From an uncultured Flavobacteriales bacterium (GTDB lineage: Bacteria; Bacteroidota; Bacteroidia; Flavobacteriales_E; Vicingaceae), in the NCBI GenBank assembly GCA_905479995.1, contig CAJQON010000019.1, forward strand, positions 26,406 through 90,405: 64,000 nt of DNA, given 5' to 3'. Position 1 is the stretch's first letter. Every line of letters starts with the position of its first letter. Below are positions 33,927-43,327 of this stretch, one piece after another. The notes under the pieces were generated by a model, which was not told the origin of the DNA, did not search any database, and was given only the letters and a program-made list of their open reading frames with translations. The position numbers and the translations under genes were made by a program.

Positions 33927-35954
33927 TTATTTATTTAAGTAATGGTAAAAATCGAATTGAGCTCTTACTTTATCTTTCGCGGTCGATTTTTTATAAGGGT
34001 TACTTTGTGTTTTATTGAGCATTCTAGCTTTTACGTTATCTCTCAATTGTAAGTTAATTAGTTTTTTTATTTCTGCTCGTTGACTTTTTTCTAAAATAGG
34101 AAATCCAACTTCAACCCTACGACTTAAATTTCTGGTCATCCAATCGGCAGAAGCCAAAAATAGTTTTTCATCACCATTGTTATGAAATATGTAAATTCTT
34201 CCGTGTTCTAAATAACGGTCAATTATACTTAATACTTTTATGTTCTTACTCATGTCATCCACTCCTGGGATTAAGCAGCATATTCCTCTAACAATAATTG
34301 TTATTTTAACGCCTGCATTGCTCGCTTCATAAAGCTTTTTAATCATGCTCTTATCCTGAAGGCTATTCATTTTTAAAGTCATTTTCCCAACTCTACCTGC
34401 TTTTACATGCGCAATTTCATTGTCAATTAAAGCCTCAAATTGATTTCTCATGTTGAAAGGAGCTGCCAATAAGTTGTTAAAACTTGGGTCTTTAGCTTTT
34501 CCCATTAAAAAATCAAATACTTTATTTAGTTCTTTTGTCAATAATGGATTTTTAGTTAGTAAAGCATGGTCACAATATATTTTTGCTGTTGCCTCATTAA
34601 AGTTTCCAGTTCCGAAATAAGCATATTCAACTAGTTTTTTCTGTTCACGTCTTTTAATTAAGCAAATTTTAGAGTGAACCTTTATTTCATCAAAACTATA
34701 CAGCACATTAATGCCCGCTTTTTTCATTTTCTCTCCCCATTCCATATTCAACTCTTCATCAAATCTGGCTTTTACTTCATTAAAAACATTCACTTGTTTT
34801 CCATTTATTTTGGCCTTAATTAAAGCCTTACATACCCTAGATTCTTTAGCAACTCTATATAAAGTAATGTTAATTTCTTCCACTAATTCATCATCAGCAG
34901 CCTCTTCAATAAACTCTAAAACGTGGTTGTAGTTTTGGTAAGGGAAATGCAATATAATATCCTGTTTAGAAATGGCATCTAGATAAGAAGTTTTACCGTT
35001 TAATTTAGGATGTGTTAACAAGTCAAATTGCTCATATTCCAACTCTTCTCGCACGGTTATAGGTAAACCAAAAAAGTCATTAAAATTATGGTACCTCCCA
35101 CCAGGCATAACTTCATTTTTTTTGATGCCTAATTTTTTTCTAAAATCCTTTAACATCGTTTTAGGCATTTTTTCATCGTAAAGAAATCGTGAAGGATCTC
35201 CAATAATACGCTTGTGTAAACTCGATGAAATTCTTTCCTCTATCGTTTCGTCAATTTCTTCTTCTAAATAAAGTTCGGCATCTCTAGTAATTTTGATGGA
35301 GTAACAACCACTAATATCTGCGTCTCTAAATAGGTCGGTAAGATAAAGTCGCATTACATCTGAAATTTGAATAATAACCTGTTCCGATTTTTTACTGGGT
35401 AATACAATAAAACGTTGGGTTTTATCTGTTGGTATATTGACAAGATATTGGCCTTTTTCGCCTGTTTCTTTAGCTAAGGTTTCTATGGTTAAATACAAGC
35501 CTTTATTTTTTAAGAAAGTGTTTTTCTTTGCTGAGAGATCTGAAATTTTTAAAAGAGGAAGTATTTCTTCTTGATAATAGTTATCTAAAAATTTCTTTTG
35601 TGCAGCATTTACCTTTGTTTGATCAATTAGGTAAATTCCTTCTTTTTGCAATAACGGGATTAGTTCTTCATTAAATATTCTTCCAAATTCTACTTGTTGC
35701 TTGTGGACAGTTCGCTTAATTTTCTTTAATAACTTTTTAATTTTCAGGTCAGGTTCAAGTTCTTGCGCTTTTTGCATTCTTAAAACATGAATGTAAGATG
35801 CTACACGAACCCTATAAAACTCATCTAAATTAGAAGAGTATATGGCCAAAAAACGCAAGCGTTCCAATAGTGGAACTTCAACATTTATAGCCTCTTGAAG
35901 TACTCTGAAGTTAAAAGATAGCCAGCTTAATTCTCTGTCAAAGTATTTTTGCAT
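33927..35954 (-). CDS. ppk1: Polyphosphate kinase 1
   Basis: YFDRELSWLSFNFRVLQEA; FNEVKARFDEELNMEWGEKMKKAGINVLYSFDEIKVHSKICLI; ADWMTRNLSRRVEVGFPI. Confidence 0.96.
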   Translation of the reverse strand: MQKYFDRELSWLSFNFRVLQEAINVEVPLLERLRFLAIYSSNLDEFYRVRVASYIHVLRMQKAQELEPDLKIKKLLKKIKRTVHKQQVEFGRIFNEELIPLLQKEGIYLIDQTKVNAAQKKFLDNYYQEEILPLLKISDLSAKKNTFLKNKGLYLTIETLAKETGEKGQYLVNIPTDKTQRFIVLPSKKSEQVIIQISDVMRLYLTDLFRDADISGCYSIKITRDAELYLEEEIDETIEERISSSLHKRIIGDPSRFLYDEKMPKTMLKDFRKKLGIKKNEVMPGGRYHNFNDFFGLPITVREELEYEQFDLLTHPKLNGKTSYLDAISKQDIILHFPYQNYNHVLEFIEEAADDELVEEINITLYRVAKESRVCKALIKAKINGKQVNVFNEVKARFDEELNMEWGEKMKKAGINVLYSFDEIKVHSKICLIKRREQKKLVEYAYFGTGNFNEATAKIYCDHALLTKNPLLTKELNKVFDFLMGKAKDPSFNNLLAAPFNMRNQFEALIDNEIAHVKAGRVGKMTLKMNSLQDKSMIKKLYEASNAGVKITIIVRGICCLIPGVDDMSKNIKVLSIIDRYLEHGRIYIFHNNGDEKLFLASADWMTRNLSRRVEVGFPILEKSQRAEIKKLINLQLRDNVKARMLNKTQSNPYKKSTAKDKVRAQFDFYHYLNK

Positions 35955-36065
35955 TTAGTATGAATTTTGTAACCCTGTTTGAAAAACTAATAATAATACG
36001 AAATGTAAAAATGCCAACAATGTTGCCTTAATAATATTCGTACTTTAGTTCACTAAAATAGGAAA

Positions 36066-36182
36066 TTGGAAGCACAAAACGCATTAAAAAAGTCACTTTT
36101 ACTTATTCCCGATATCAATCGATTTAGCAAGTTCGTTAATGAAACGGAAATTGTGCATGGAGTTTATATTATGTTAGGCTGA
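36066..36182 (+). pseudogene. N-terminal remnant of a DUF2652-family gene (class III cyclase-like fold), truncated
   Basis: Not in ORF track (TTG start, 38 aa): LEAQNALKKSLLLIPDINRFSKFVNETEIVHGVYIMLG*. Resembles the conserved DUF2652 start (LLLIPDISGFTKFVNxTEIxHSxHII), then ends at a stop overlapping the 3' end of the next gene. Confidence 0.65.
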
Positions 36183-37379
36183 AGTAAACATGAACGCGGC
36201 AAATAACAATACCGAAATAATCATTCCGTACATAAACACCAAATAACAAATTCTAAGATAATTGTATTTTTTTGCCAAGACTACACCTAGGGAGTGCAAA
36301 TCTCTAATAAGTGAGCTGTACAAGTATTCCTTGTCTTTCATTATTTCTTTCATTCCCCATTCATAATCTTGAAGTTCCATTTTATGGAAATTTCCAAAAA
36401 ACAGCAAATTGGCTTTTCTTTTGGTCACGTTTTCAGCAGAAAATTTACCAGCTGTTACTTTTGGTTTGGTAGAGAGTGTCGCCAAAACAATAGTAGATAA
36501 ACAAACTACTAACATTGAAATAGAAGGAATAATTAATTCTGGATGCTTATCAAATTTTGAAAATAAAGCAGAAATAATAATCGATAAAATAAGTGCATTA
36601 ATACTCAACATAATATTGGCCTTGTTATCGGCAATAGCACTTAACTCCATGTGGTTTTTAAGTGAAGTTCTAAACATGGTTTCAATTCCTTTTTCAGGAA
36701 TCTCTGATTTTTCTATTTTGAGTTGAAGTTCTTTTTCTTTAAGCTTGGATTTGCTTTTCTTGTCAACAGATTTACTCGATTGTTTTTTTAAATCAACTTT
36801 ACGGAGCAAAATGTTCCCTAACTTTTTATCGTTATAATTCAGTGCTGCGAACTTTGTGTAATATTTGTGTTTGGTTAAGAAATTTATTTCCATTTCTAAC
36901 CATTCTGATTCATTACCGCAATCATTTTTGTAGTGTAAACACTCTTCTTTTAAGAGTTGCGAACGTTCGTTATAAAATTGACTACTGAGGCCTTTCATGT
37001 CGGCATCGCAAATTATTTCTTCCAATAAGTTCGTAGGATCAGTGCCCATTTTTGTAGCCATTATGCAGCCTTTTATCAACGCGATCTTATCGGTATCATA
37101 ATTCTTTTCTGTTAAAAAGGCAACAGCTTGCTCAACGCCTAGTAACTCATGCTCTTCAAATGATGTTAAATAACCCACATCATGAAACCAGGCAGCTAGC
37201 AATACAATTTCCATGTCGGAAGCAGAAATGTTCATTCCTAGCCCAATTTCTTCACAAGCTTCAGCTACATCGAAGGTGTGTTTAAAGTTGTGGTAAAATA
37301 GTTTCTCAGTGTTGGCAGCTTTAAATAAGCCATAAACCAATTCTTCTGCATTTATTATAATTTCACTGCGTTGTTCCAT
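36174..37379 (-). CDS. HD-domain phosphohydrolase with C-terminal Pycsar-effector-like (PycTM / former DUF5706) transmembrane domain
   Basis: HD motif residues NFKHT...WFHDVGY...DADMKGL; C-terminal FRTSLKNHMELSAIADNKANIMLSINALILSI...NLLFFGNFHKMELQDYEWGMKEIMKDKEYLYSSLIRDLHSLGVVLAKKYNYLRICYLVFMYG. Confidence 0.85.
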   Translation of the reverse strand: MEQRSEIIINAEELVYGLFKAANTEKLFYHNFKHTFDVAEACEEIGLGMNISASDMEIVLLAAWFHDVGYLTSFEEHELLGVEQAVAFLTEKNYDTDKIALIKGCIMATKMGTDPTNLLEEIICDADMKGLSSQFYNERSQLLKEECLHYKNDCGNESEWLEMEINFLTKHKYYTKFAALNYNDKKLGNILLRKVDLKKQSSKSVDKKSKSKLKEKELQLKIEKSEIPEKGIETMFRTSLKNHMELSAIADNKANIMLSINALILSIIISALFSKFDKHPELIIPSISMLVVCLSTIVLATLSTKPKVTAGKFSAENVTKRKANLLFFGNFHKMELQDYEWGMKEIMKDKEYLYSSLIRDLHSLGVVLAKKYNYLRICYLVFMYGMIISVLLFAAFMFTSA

Positions 37380-37388
37380 AGGTTTTGT

Positions 37389-39779
37389 TTACTCGGTATG
37401 CTGAATTTCTTCAATTAATTTATCCATGGTAATGGCTAATTTCTCGTCATAATCGGTTTGGTAAATCACTTCAACTCTTAATGCTTTTAAGCCTGATACA
37501 CCTTGTAAGTCTTCGAGGTCTAAAGCTTCTACTGTTCCTAAATAATTTTTAGATTGTAAGTACTTAATGTACTTCATGTACTCTTGCGCTTCTTTTTCTT
37601 GCGAATAAACTATGGCAATTTTTCCAGGAGTTGTTAAGCGATCTTTTGAGCCCTTAATGTTGGCTTTATCAATTCGTTTTTTAATAATTTCATACCTAAT
37701 GTTGTAAGCACCATCTACATCAAATTGTTTTTCGTCCATTCTAAATTTAATGGCCAAAGAGTTGCTGTGAACCAAAATAAGTGAAGCAATTTGTAAGTCA
37801 TGGCCCATATCTTTTCTGGTGCTTTGAGCAACATTTTCCATCTCAAACATGGTTTGTAATTGCCATAGCTTTAAATTGTCTAAGTAAAGCTTATCATACT
37901 TTTTAGATTTTAATAAAGATTGTCCAATGTACATGTTGTATTCTACACCGTCTGTTTTGTAACGCTCAAAATAATGTGGAAACATATCTTGGGCTTCCTG
38001 TTGTTTTCGGTCTAAGAAATTAGCTAACTTATTGTTTAATAGTGTAACGCTGTTTTCATACGCTTTTCTTTTTTCGTAAACCACCTGAAGGTCTTTATCT
38101 AATCGAGACATATACACATCTATTACTTTAGATAGATTACTATTGATATCTCTTATGTGACTGAAAGTTGGATAAATATCGCGTTTTAAAAAATCTAAAA
38201 TTCCAATTTCGTCACCAGCTCTTAACCTCTTTTTTACTCGGTCTAAGTATTCATTAATTCTAAACGTGAGCTCACTGTATATTGGAAGTTTTTCTGTTTT
38301 TAATGCTTCGTTTAATACTCCAATAGCTAATTCTAATTGAGTAGTAAGATCATCTCTAATGGATTCATTTCTGGCAACAGAAGAACCTCTAATGTCAGAT
38401 TGGCCATACAAAGGGTAGATGTCTTCAAATACAATCTCATCCATTTTTATGTTTTCTTGATGATTGTATTTGGCATGCTGTAAGTTTTCTGCAGCCTCAT
38501 AAAAACGCCACTTTACTGTTGGATGTATGGTGGTGTAGTATTTTTGAATGGTAGCTTCGAGAACGTTTTGGTGCTCTTTTGTAATTCGTTCTATAGTTGA
38601 TTCAAAAACAGGGATAATATCTTTTAATTTATTGATGTTAATTGAGTTCAACTCGTAAGGACGAGGTGAAGCAATTTCCATTACCGTTAAAATTTCGTTG
38701 GTTTTAGATTTAATGGGTATCAACATAATGCTGCCAAACTCTTGGGCTACCAAATGTTTATAAAAGTCATTTTTTGAACTCATTTCCCCATACTTTTCAA
38801 TGTCGGAAATGGCAATGATGTCTTGATCATTAAAGAGACGATTCATTATTCCTTCGCAGAAAAAGTCATCAACAGCTGATGTGTCGCTATTGTTGATGAG
38901 TAAACTTTGTGATTTTTTAAATTTTACTGGTTTGTTTTTTTTGTTAAACACTTCAAATGCAGAAAAACCAAACTTCAGGTCAGTTATGCCATAAAATTTA
39001 GCAAAATTGGTTTGTAAATCGGGAACTAAATTATCATCACTTCTTAACAATACATCTCTAATGTCAGAAATGGCAACATCTGTGGTAACATCAAACAAAT
39101 TCATGATGCCAAAGCCTTTGAAGATGTAGCTGTTAGGTGGAAACTTCTCTCTCCAAATGGCAACATTGTCAAAGTTATCGATTAATAATTTATAGTCTTC
39201 TTCGGTAATTTTTGGAGCATTTTCTGTAGCAACAATCTCACACATGTCGGCATTAAAAGCAACTCTATAATGTTTAATTACTCCATCTTTATCAGGTATG
39301 TCAAAAAAGAAAGGACGTTTAACATCTATTGAATAGCCGTGTACCATTCCTAAAATCATGGTACAAGCGTGGATGTATAATAAGTCTTCTTCAAGGTTTC
39401 TTATTAATAACGTAAAGTCTTCGCCAGCATCTTCCAAAATTTGTTCAAACCGCTTGGTGAACATAAAAGAGGTGAATGAAAAAGGAATACTAGCAGATTT
39501 TATTTCATTGTTGGTTAATACCTCAGGAAAGATAGGTTTAAGAAGTAACTCAATAATATCTTCATGTTTTTCCAGTAAAGTAAAGTCGCTAAAACCATTG
39601 ATTAATTCAGGGAAATTTTTAAACTCTGAAATCATTTGTTTTGCCGCAGGATGATAAGGGTGTGTTTTAAATTCTTCTCCAGCGTATTTTTCATACATTA
39701 AAAACACCTGTTTAAAATCAATGGAAAATTGCAAGGGCAATTCGGTATTATCAATTGTTTCTGTTTGTCTAACTTTCAT
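37389..39779 (-). CDS. Large GAF-domain protein
   Basis: Central segment with GAF-like pattern (IIAISDIEKYGEMSSKNDFYKHLVAQEFGSIMLIPIKSKTNEILTVMEIASPRPYELNSININKL); 10-bp gap to the downstream HD gene. Confidence 0.7.
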   Translation of the reverse strand: MKVRQTETIDNTELPLQFSIDFKQVFLMYEKYAGEEFKTHPYHPAAKQMISEFKNFPELINGFSDFTLLEKHEDIIELLLKPIFPEVLTNNEIKSASIPFSFTSFMFTKRFEQILEDAGEDFTLLIRNLEEDLLYIHACTMILGMVHGYSIDVKRPFFFDIPDKDGVIKHYRVAFNADMCEIVATENAPKITEEDYKLLIDNFDNVAIWREKFPPNSYIFKGFGIMNLFDVTTDVAISDIRDVLLRSDDNLVPDLQTNFAKFYGITDLKFGFSAFEVFNKKNKPVKFKKSQSLLINNSDTSAVDDFFCEGIMNRLFNDQDIIAISDIEKYGEMSSKNDFYKHLVAQEFGSIMLIPIKSKTNEILTVMEIASPRPYELNSININKLKDIIPVFESTIERITKEHQNVLEATIQKYYTTIHPTVKWRFYEAAENLQHAKYNHQENIKMDEIVFEDIYPLYGQSDIRGSSVARNESIRDDLTTQLELAIGVLNEALKTEKLPIYSELTFRINEYLDRVKKRLRAGDEIGILDFLKRDIYPTFSHIRDINSNLSKVIDVYMSRLDKDLQVVYEKRKAYENSVTLLNNKLANFLDRKQQEAQDMFPHYFERYKTDGVEYNMYIGQSLLKSKKYDKLYLDNLKLWQLQTMFEMENVAQSTRKDMGHDLQIASLILVHSNSLAIKFRMDEKQFDVDGAYNIRYEIIKKRIDKANIKGSKDRLTTPGKIAIVYSQEKEAQEYMKYIKYLQSKNYLGTVEALDLEDLQGVSGLKALRVEVIYQTDYDEKLAITMDKLIEEIQHTE

Positions 39780-39967
39780 TTCGTAATTTCTCTATTGTAT
39801 CAAATTTACTAAGATGAAGTGGGATATGGCTTGTTTTTTTAAGAATTGTTAATCGCTTACGTTTTTTCAGTTGTAGTTTTGTGGAAGACAATGAGCTAGG
39901 TTCTAGTATTTAGTTTTTAGTGTATGGCTTTTTGTTTTATTACTTTTACTCGAAACAAAATAATCTT

Positions 39968-40480
39968 ATGAAATTTTATATCCTTACCGCAGTAGCACTT
40001 TTGTTTTCTTCAATTGTGTTTAGCCAAGCCCAAGACGAGAACTTTTATTTAGTAGAAGCAGAAATTAGTTGGCAAAAAGCTTACAGTACTACTAAAACTG
40101 AAGCACAAGTGTTTGCTTACTTTGAAGATTCTGAGCTATTTAGTGTGGTTAAATTAGAGGGTAAGCAATTGGTGGGTCGGTTAAAAAATCATGCTACTGA
40201 TCCAAATAAAACGGGTGTTGCTGGAGTGCCTGCAATTGTAAATAAAACCGATTTTAAAGGCAATGTTAGCATTCAATATAGGGTAGAAGAAAAAGATTAT
40301 GTGGTTTATTTTACCAATTTATTAGTTGTAGGAAGAGGCGATTTTTTAAAGAAAAAAGAAGAGCAACCCTTTGAACAGCATTTTGTAAGTAAAGCTTCAG
40401 GTAAATATAGACCTGGGTTTTTAAAAAAACCTAAAAAGGTTTACAACACTACTTTTTCTAAACTATTTGAACTTCATTAA
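39968..40480 (+). CDS. Exported protein of unknown function
   Basis: ORF 39920..40480, likely start ATG 39968 (MKFYILTAVALLFSSIVFSQA signal peptide). Confidence 0.6.
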   Translation: MKFYILTAVALLFSSIVFSQAQDENFYLVEAEISWQKAYSTTKTEAQVFAYFEDSELFSVVKLEGKQLVGRLKNHATDPNKTGVAGVPAIVNKTDFKGNVSIQYRVEEKDYVVYFTNLLVVGRGDFLKKKEEQPFEQHFVSKASGKYRPGFLKKPKKVYNTTFSKLFELH

Positions 40481-41967
40481 AAAACCATTCTCTTTTTTAA
40501 CTGAGGCCCTTTTCCTTTGTTAGGCTTGTTTGGTTTTTCGTAAAGGTGTCTGGTTGGGTTTTTCTTTTTAATTTTAATGCCAGATGTACCTTTAATTTCT
40601 CCAGATTTTACTGTTTCAACAGGAGGGGTAATGGAAGTCTTTTTAATTTCTATGTTAGCTTCTACGGCAAGTTGTACTTTTACTTCTGCATTGGTTTTTA
40701 GCAATAAAATTTCATTTTTTGCTCGTTCATCTTCTGCATTTTTGGCTTTTTGAGCAGCCATTTCTTTGGCTTTACGCTCTTTGTCTTGTCGTTCTTCTGC
40801 AGCTTTTTGGTTAGCCAGTGCCTTAGCTTCTTGTAAGGCTCTTTTTTTTGCTTCAGCTTGGGCTAATAGTTTTTCTTTTTCTGCTGTTTTTGCGTTGGCT
40901 AAGGCTTTAGTCTCTTCTTTTAGGGCTTGTTGTTCAGCTAACTTTTTAGCTGCTGCTTCAGTTTTTAATTGCTTTTTAGCTAAGGCTTCTTTTTCTGCAG
41001 ATACTTTAGCAGCTAATTTTTCTTTAGCGGCTTTTTCTTCTTCAGCCTTTTTTGCAGCAGCTTGAGCTTTTGCCAATTCTTTTTCTTCTTCCTGCTCTTT
41101 TGCTGATGCTTGAGCTTCAGCTTTTTCTTTGGCTTCTTTTTCTGCTGCAGCAAGTTTTTCCGCTTTTTTGGCTTCCGCTTTTGCCAATATTTCCGCTTCT
41201 TCTCTAGCTTTCTCTTCTGCGCGTTGTTTCTCGGCTTCTAACTTCTTGGCCAATTCTGTTTCAATGAGCTTAATTCTATCTTGAGGTTCTTTCTTGTCGT
41301 TGAAAATTTGAAGGGCTTCTTCATATCCAGTCTTTGCTTCTTCCCAATTTTTATTCGCAAATGCTTTGTTGGCTGTTTTCATAACAGAAGCATACTCTTT
41401 TTCTTTTTGCTTTTCTAGCGCTTTGGCTTCCTCCATTTCTTTTACACAGTCATCTAGCATTTGGTTTACTGCACTTAGCAATGGTAAAGAGTATGCCATG
41501 TCCCAGTCAATTAAATTCTTTTTTGGGAAATAAGCTGCTCGTCCTATTGGTTTATCGAGCATTTCGGCTTTAATACAGTCGTTGGGTTCAAATAGGGTTA
41601 TTTCAGCCATCATGTCGGGTACTTTTTGGCGCATTTTATCAGGCACTCCATTGGTGTTCATAATAATGGTTTTACTTATTAAACCACCTTTAGAAAACGT
41701 AATGGTATATTCTTTGTCGTAATCCAGTACTATTTTGTATTCGCCTTTACCATCAGTTACTCCAGATGCAACAGTTTTACCTCCAGTAGTTGCTTTTACA
41801 TTCACTCCAGAAATGGCATCACCCGTAAAATAATCGGAAGTTTTTCCATCAAAAAATACATTATCTTCATCCATTACATCTTTGGCTTTAACTCCATCAA
41901 TTTGATTAAAAGCAAGTAATGATGATAGGCAAAAGAGTAAGAATAAATAGGTTTTTGTTAATGACAT
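40477..41967 (-). CDS. Exported Ala/Lys/Glu-rich coiled-coil protein with carboxypeptidase-regulatory-like N-terminal domain
   Basis: Signal peptide; SDYFTGDAISGVNVKATTGGKTVASGVTDGKGEYKIVL; about 200-aa charged coiled coil (EEKAREEAEILAKAEAKKAEKLAAAEKEAKEKAEAQ...). Confidence 0.75.
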   Translation of the reverse strand: MSLTKTYLFLLFCLSSLLAFNQIDGVKAKDVMDEDNVFFDGKTSDYFTGDAISGVNVKATTGGKTVASGVTDGKGEYKIVLDYDKEYTITFSKGGLISKTIIMNTNGVPDKMRQKVPDMMAEITLFEPNDCIKAEMLDKPIGRAAYFPKKNLIDWDMAYSLPLLSAVNQMLDDCVKEMEEAKALEKQKEKEYASVMKTANKAFANKNWEEAKTGYEEALQIFNDKKEPQDRIKLIETELAKKLEAEKQRAEEKAREEAEILAKAEAKKAEKLAAAEKEAKEKAEAQASAKEQEEEKELAKAQAAAKKAEEEKAAKEKLAAKVSAEKEALAKKQLKTEAAAKKLAEQQALKEETKALANAKTAEKEKLLAQAEAKKRALQEAKALANQKAAEERQDKERKAKEMAAQKAKNAEDERAKNEILLLKTNAEVKVQLAVEANIEIKKTSITPPVETVKSGEIKGTSGIKIKKKNPTRHLYEKPNKPNKGKGPQLKKRMVF

Positions 41968-42005
41968 TTTAGGGCTATAGCTGTTTAATAAGTAATTGTT
42001 ATAAA

Positions 42006-42455
42006 TTAAGATTTCATGGCTCTGTCCATTTGTCTTTTGGCATCTTTGTTTTTAAGGTCATGACGTTTGTCATGTATTTTTTTACCTTTTGCTAAGGCAA
42101 TATCAAGCTTTGCATAACCTTTTTTATTTATAAATACTTTTAATGGAACAATAGTTAAACCTACATCTTTTTTCTTTTTTACCAACTTGTTAATTTCGGT
42201 TTTATTAAGCAAAAGCTTACGGTCTCTTTTGGGGTTGTGGTTGTTGTAACTACCTTGTTCGTATTCGGCAATGTACATGTTTTTAATAAACACCTCGCCA
42301 TTGTTAACATAGCAATAACCTTCCATAATACTGGCTTTACCAGCTCTTATGCTTTTTATTTCAGTTCCAGTAAGTTGAATTCCTGCAGAGAATTTTTCTA
42401 AAAACTCATACTCAAAAGAGGCTTTTTTATTTTTTATGTTGATTTGGTTACTCAC
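42006..42455 (-). CDS. smpB: SsrA-binding protein
   Basis: [84 protein letters not shown]. Confidence 0.97.
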   Translation of the reverse strand: MSNQINIKNKKASFEYEFLEKFSAGIQLTGTEIKSIRAGKASIMEGYCYVNNGEVFIKNMYIAEYEQGSYNNHNPKRDRKLLLNKTEINKLVKKKKDVGLTIVPLKVFINKKGYAKLDIALAKGKKIHDKRHDLKNKDAKRQMDRAMKS

Positions 42456-42498
42456 CTTACAAATTTAGCAATAAGTTATGAGAGTTTTCGGGGTTTAC

Positions 42499-43326
42499 TT
42501 AGCCTAATGCAACATCTAAGGTCATCATTATAATAAAACCGCCTATAAAGCCAAGTGTAGCAATATCGGTGTATTTGTCTCGTTGTGTTTCTGGAATCAC
42601 TTCTTCTACCACCACAAAAATCATTGCACCTGCAGCAAATGCCAAAGCATAAGGTAAAATTGGTTGAAATGTCATAACTGCCCAAGCTCCTAATACAGCA
42701 GCTACTGGTTCTACAATTGCCGATAGTTGACCATAATTAAAACTTTTTAACCGAGATAATCCTTGTCTTCTTAATGGCATAGAAACAGCAATTCCTTCGG
42801 GGAAATTCTGAATACCAATACCAATAGTCAATGCAATTGCACCACCTAAAGTTGCTCCATCAAAACCAACGGCAGCACCTCCAAATAGCACACCAATAGC
42901 CAATCCTTCAGGTATGTTGTGAAGTGTAATGGCTAAAACCAATAGAATGGAGCGGTGCCATTCTGTTTTTACACCTTCCTTTTCAGATTCTCTAAAATTA
43001 ATGTGCAAATGCGGCATTACTTTATCTAAACCAAATAGAAAAAGTGCACCACCTAAAAATCCAATGGCAGCTGGCATTACTTTCATAAAACCATCACCAC
43101 CCGACATGTCTATGGCTGGTGCTAACAAAGACCAAAAACTTGCTGCTACCATAACTCCTCCGGTAAAGCCTAACATTCCATCAAAAATTGCTCGGTTCAT
43201 CGATTTAAAAAAGAATACAAAAGCAGCACCCAAAGCGGTTAATCCCCATGTAAATAGAGAGGCATATAAGGCTTGTTCTACAGGACTGCCAAGACCTTCA
43301 AAAAATATTTTTATTTCGTCTAACAT
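42499..43326 (-). CDS. ZIP-family metal transporter
   Basis: GFTGGVMVAASFWSLLAPA; LAITLHNIPEGLAIGVLFG; IGIQNFPEGIAVSMPLRRQG (His/Pro/Glu TM motifs). Confidence 0.93.
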   Translation of the reverse strand: MLDEIKIFFEGLGSPVEQALYASLFTWGLTALGAAFVFFFKSMNRAIFDGMLGFTGGVMVAASFWSLLAPAIDMSGGDGFMKVMPAAIGFLGGALFLFGLDKVMPHLHINFRESEKEGVKTEWHRSILLVLAITLHNIPEGLAIGVLFGGAAVGFDGATLGGAIALTIGIGIQNFPEGIAVSMPLRRQGLSRLKSFNYGQLSAIVEPVAAVLGAWAVMTFQPILPYALAFAAGAMIFVVVEEVIPETQRDKYTDIATLGFIGGFIIMMTLDVALG

Positions 43327-43327
43327 T

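Noticed and set aside
40766-41065. Ala/Ser/Phe-rich plus-strand ORF within the coiled-coil gene
   Set aside because: Direct antisense readout of the Lys/Glu/Ala-rich repeat region, so its composition is an artefact.
42006-42455. Possible tmRNA (ssrA) adjacent to smpB
   Set aside because: No tmRNA-like tRNA half-domains or tag-coding sequence found in flanking intergenic sequence.
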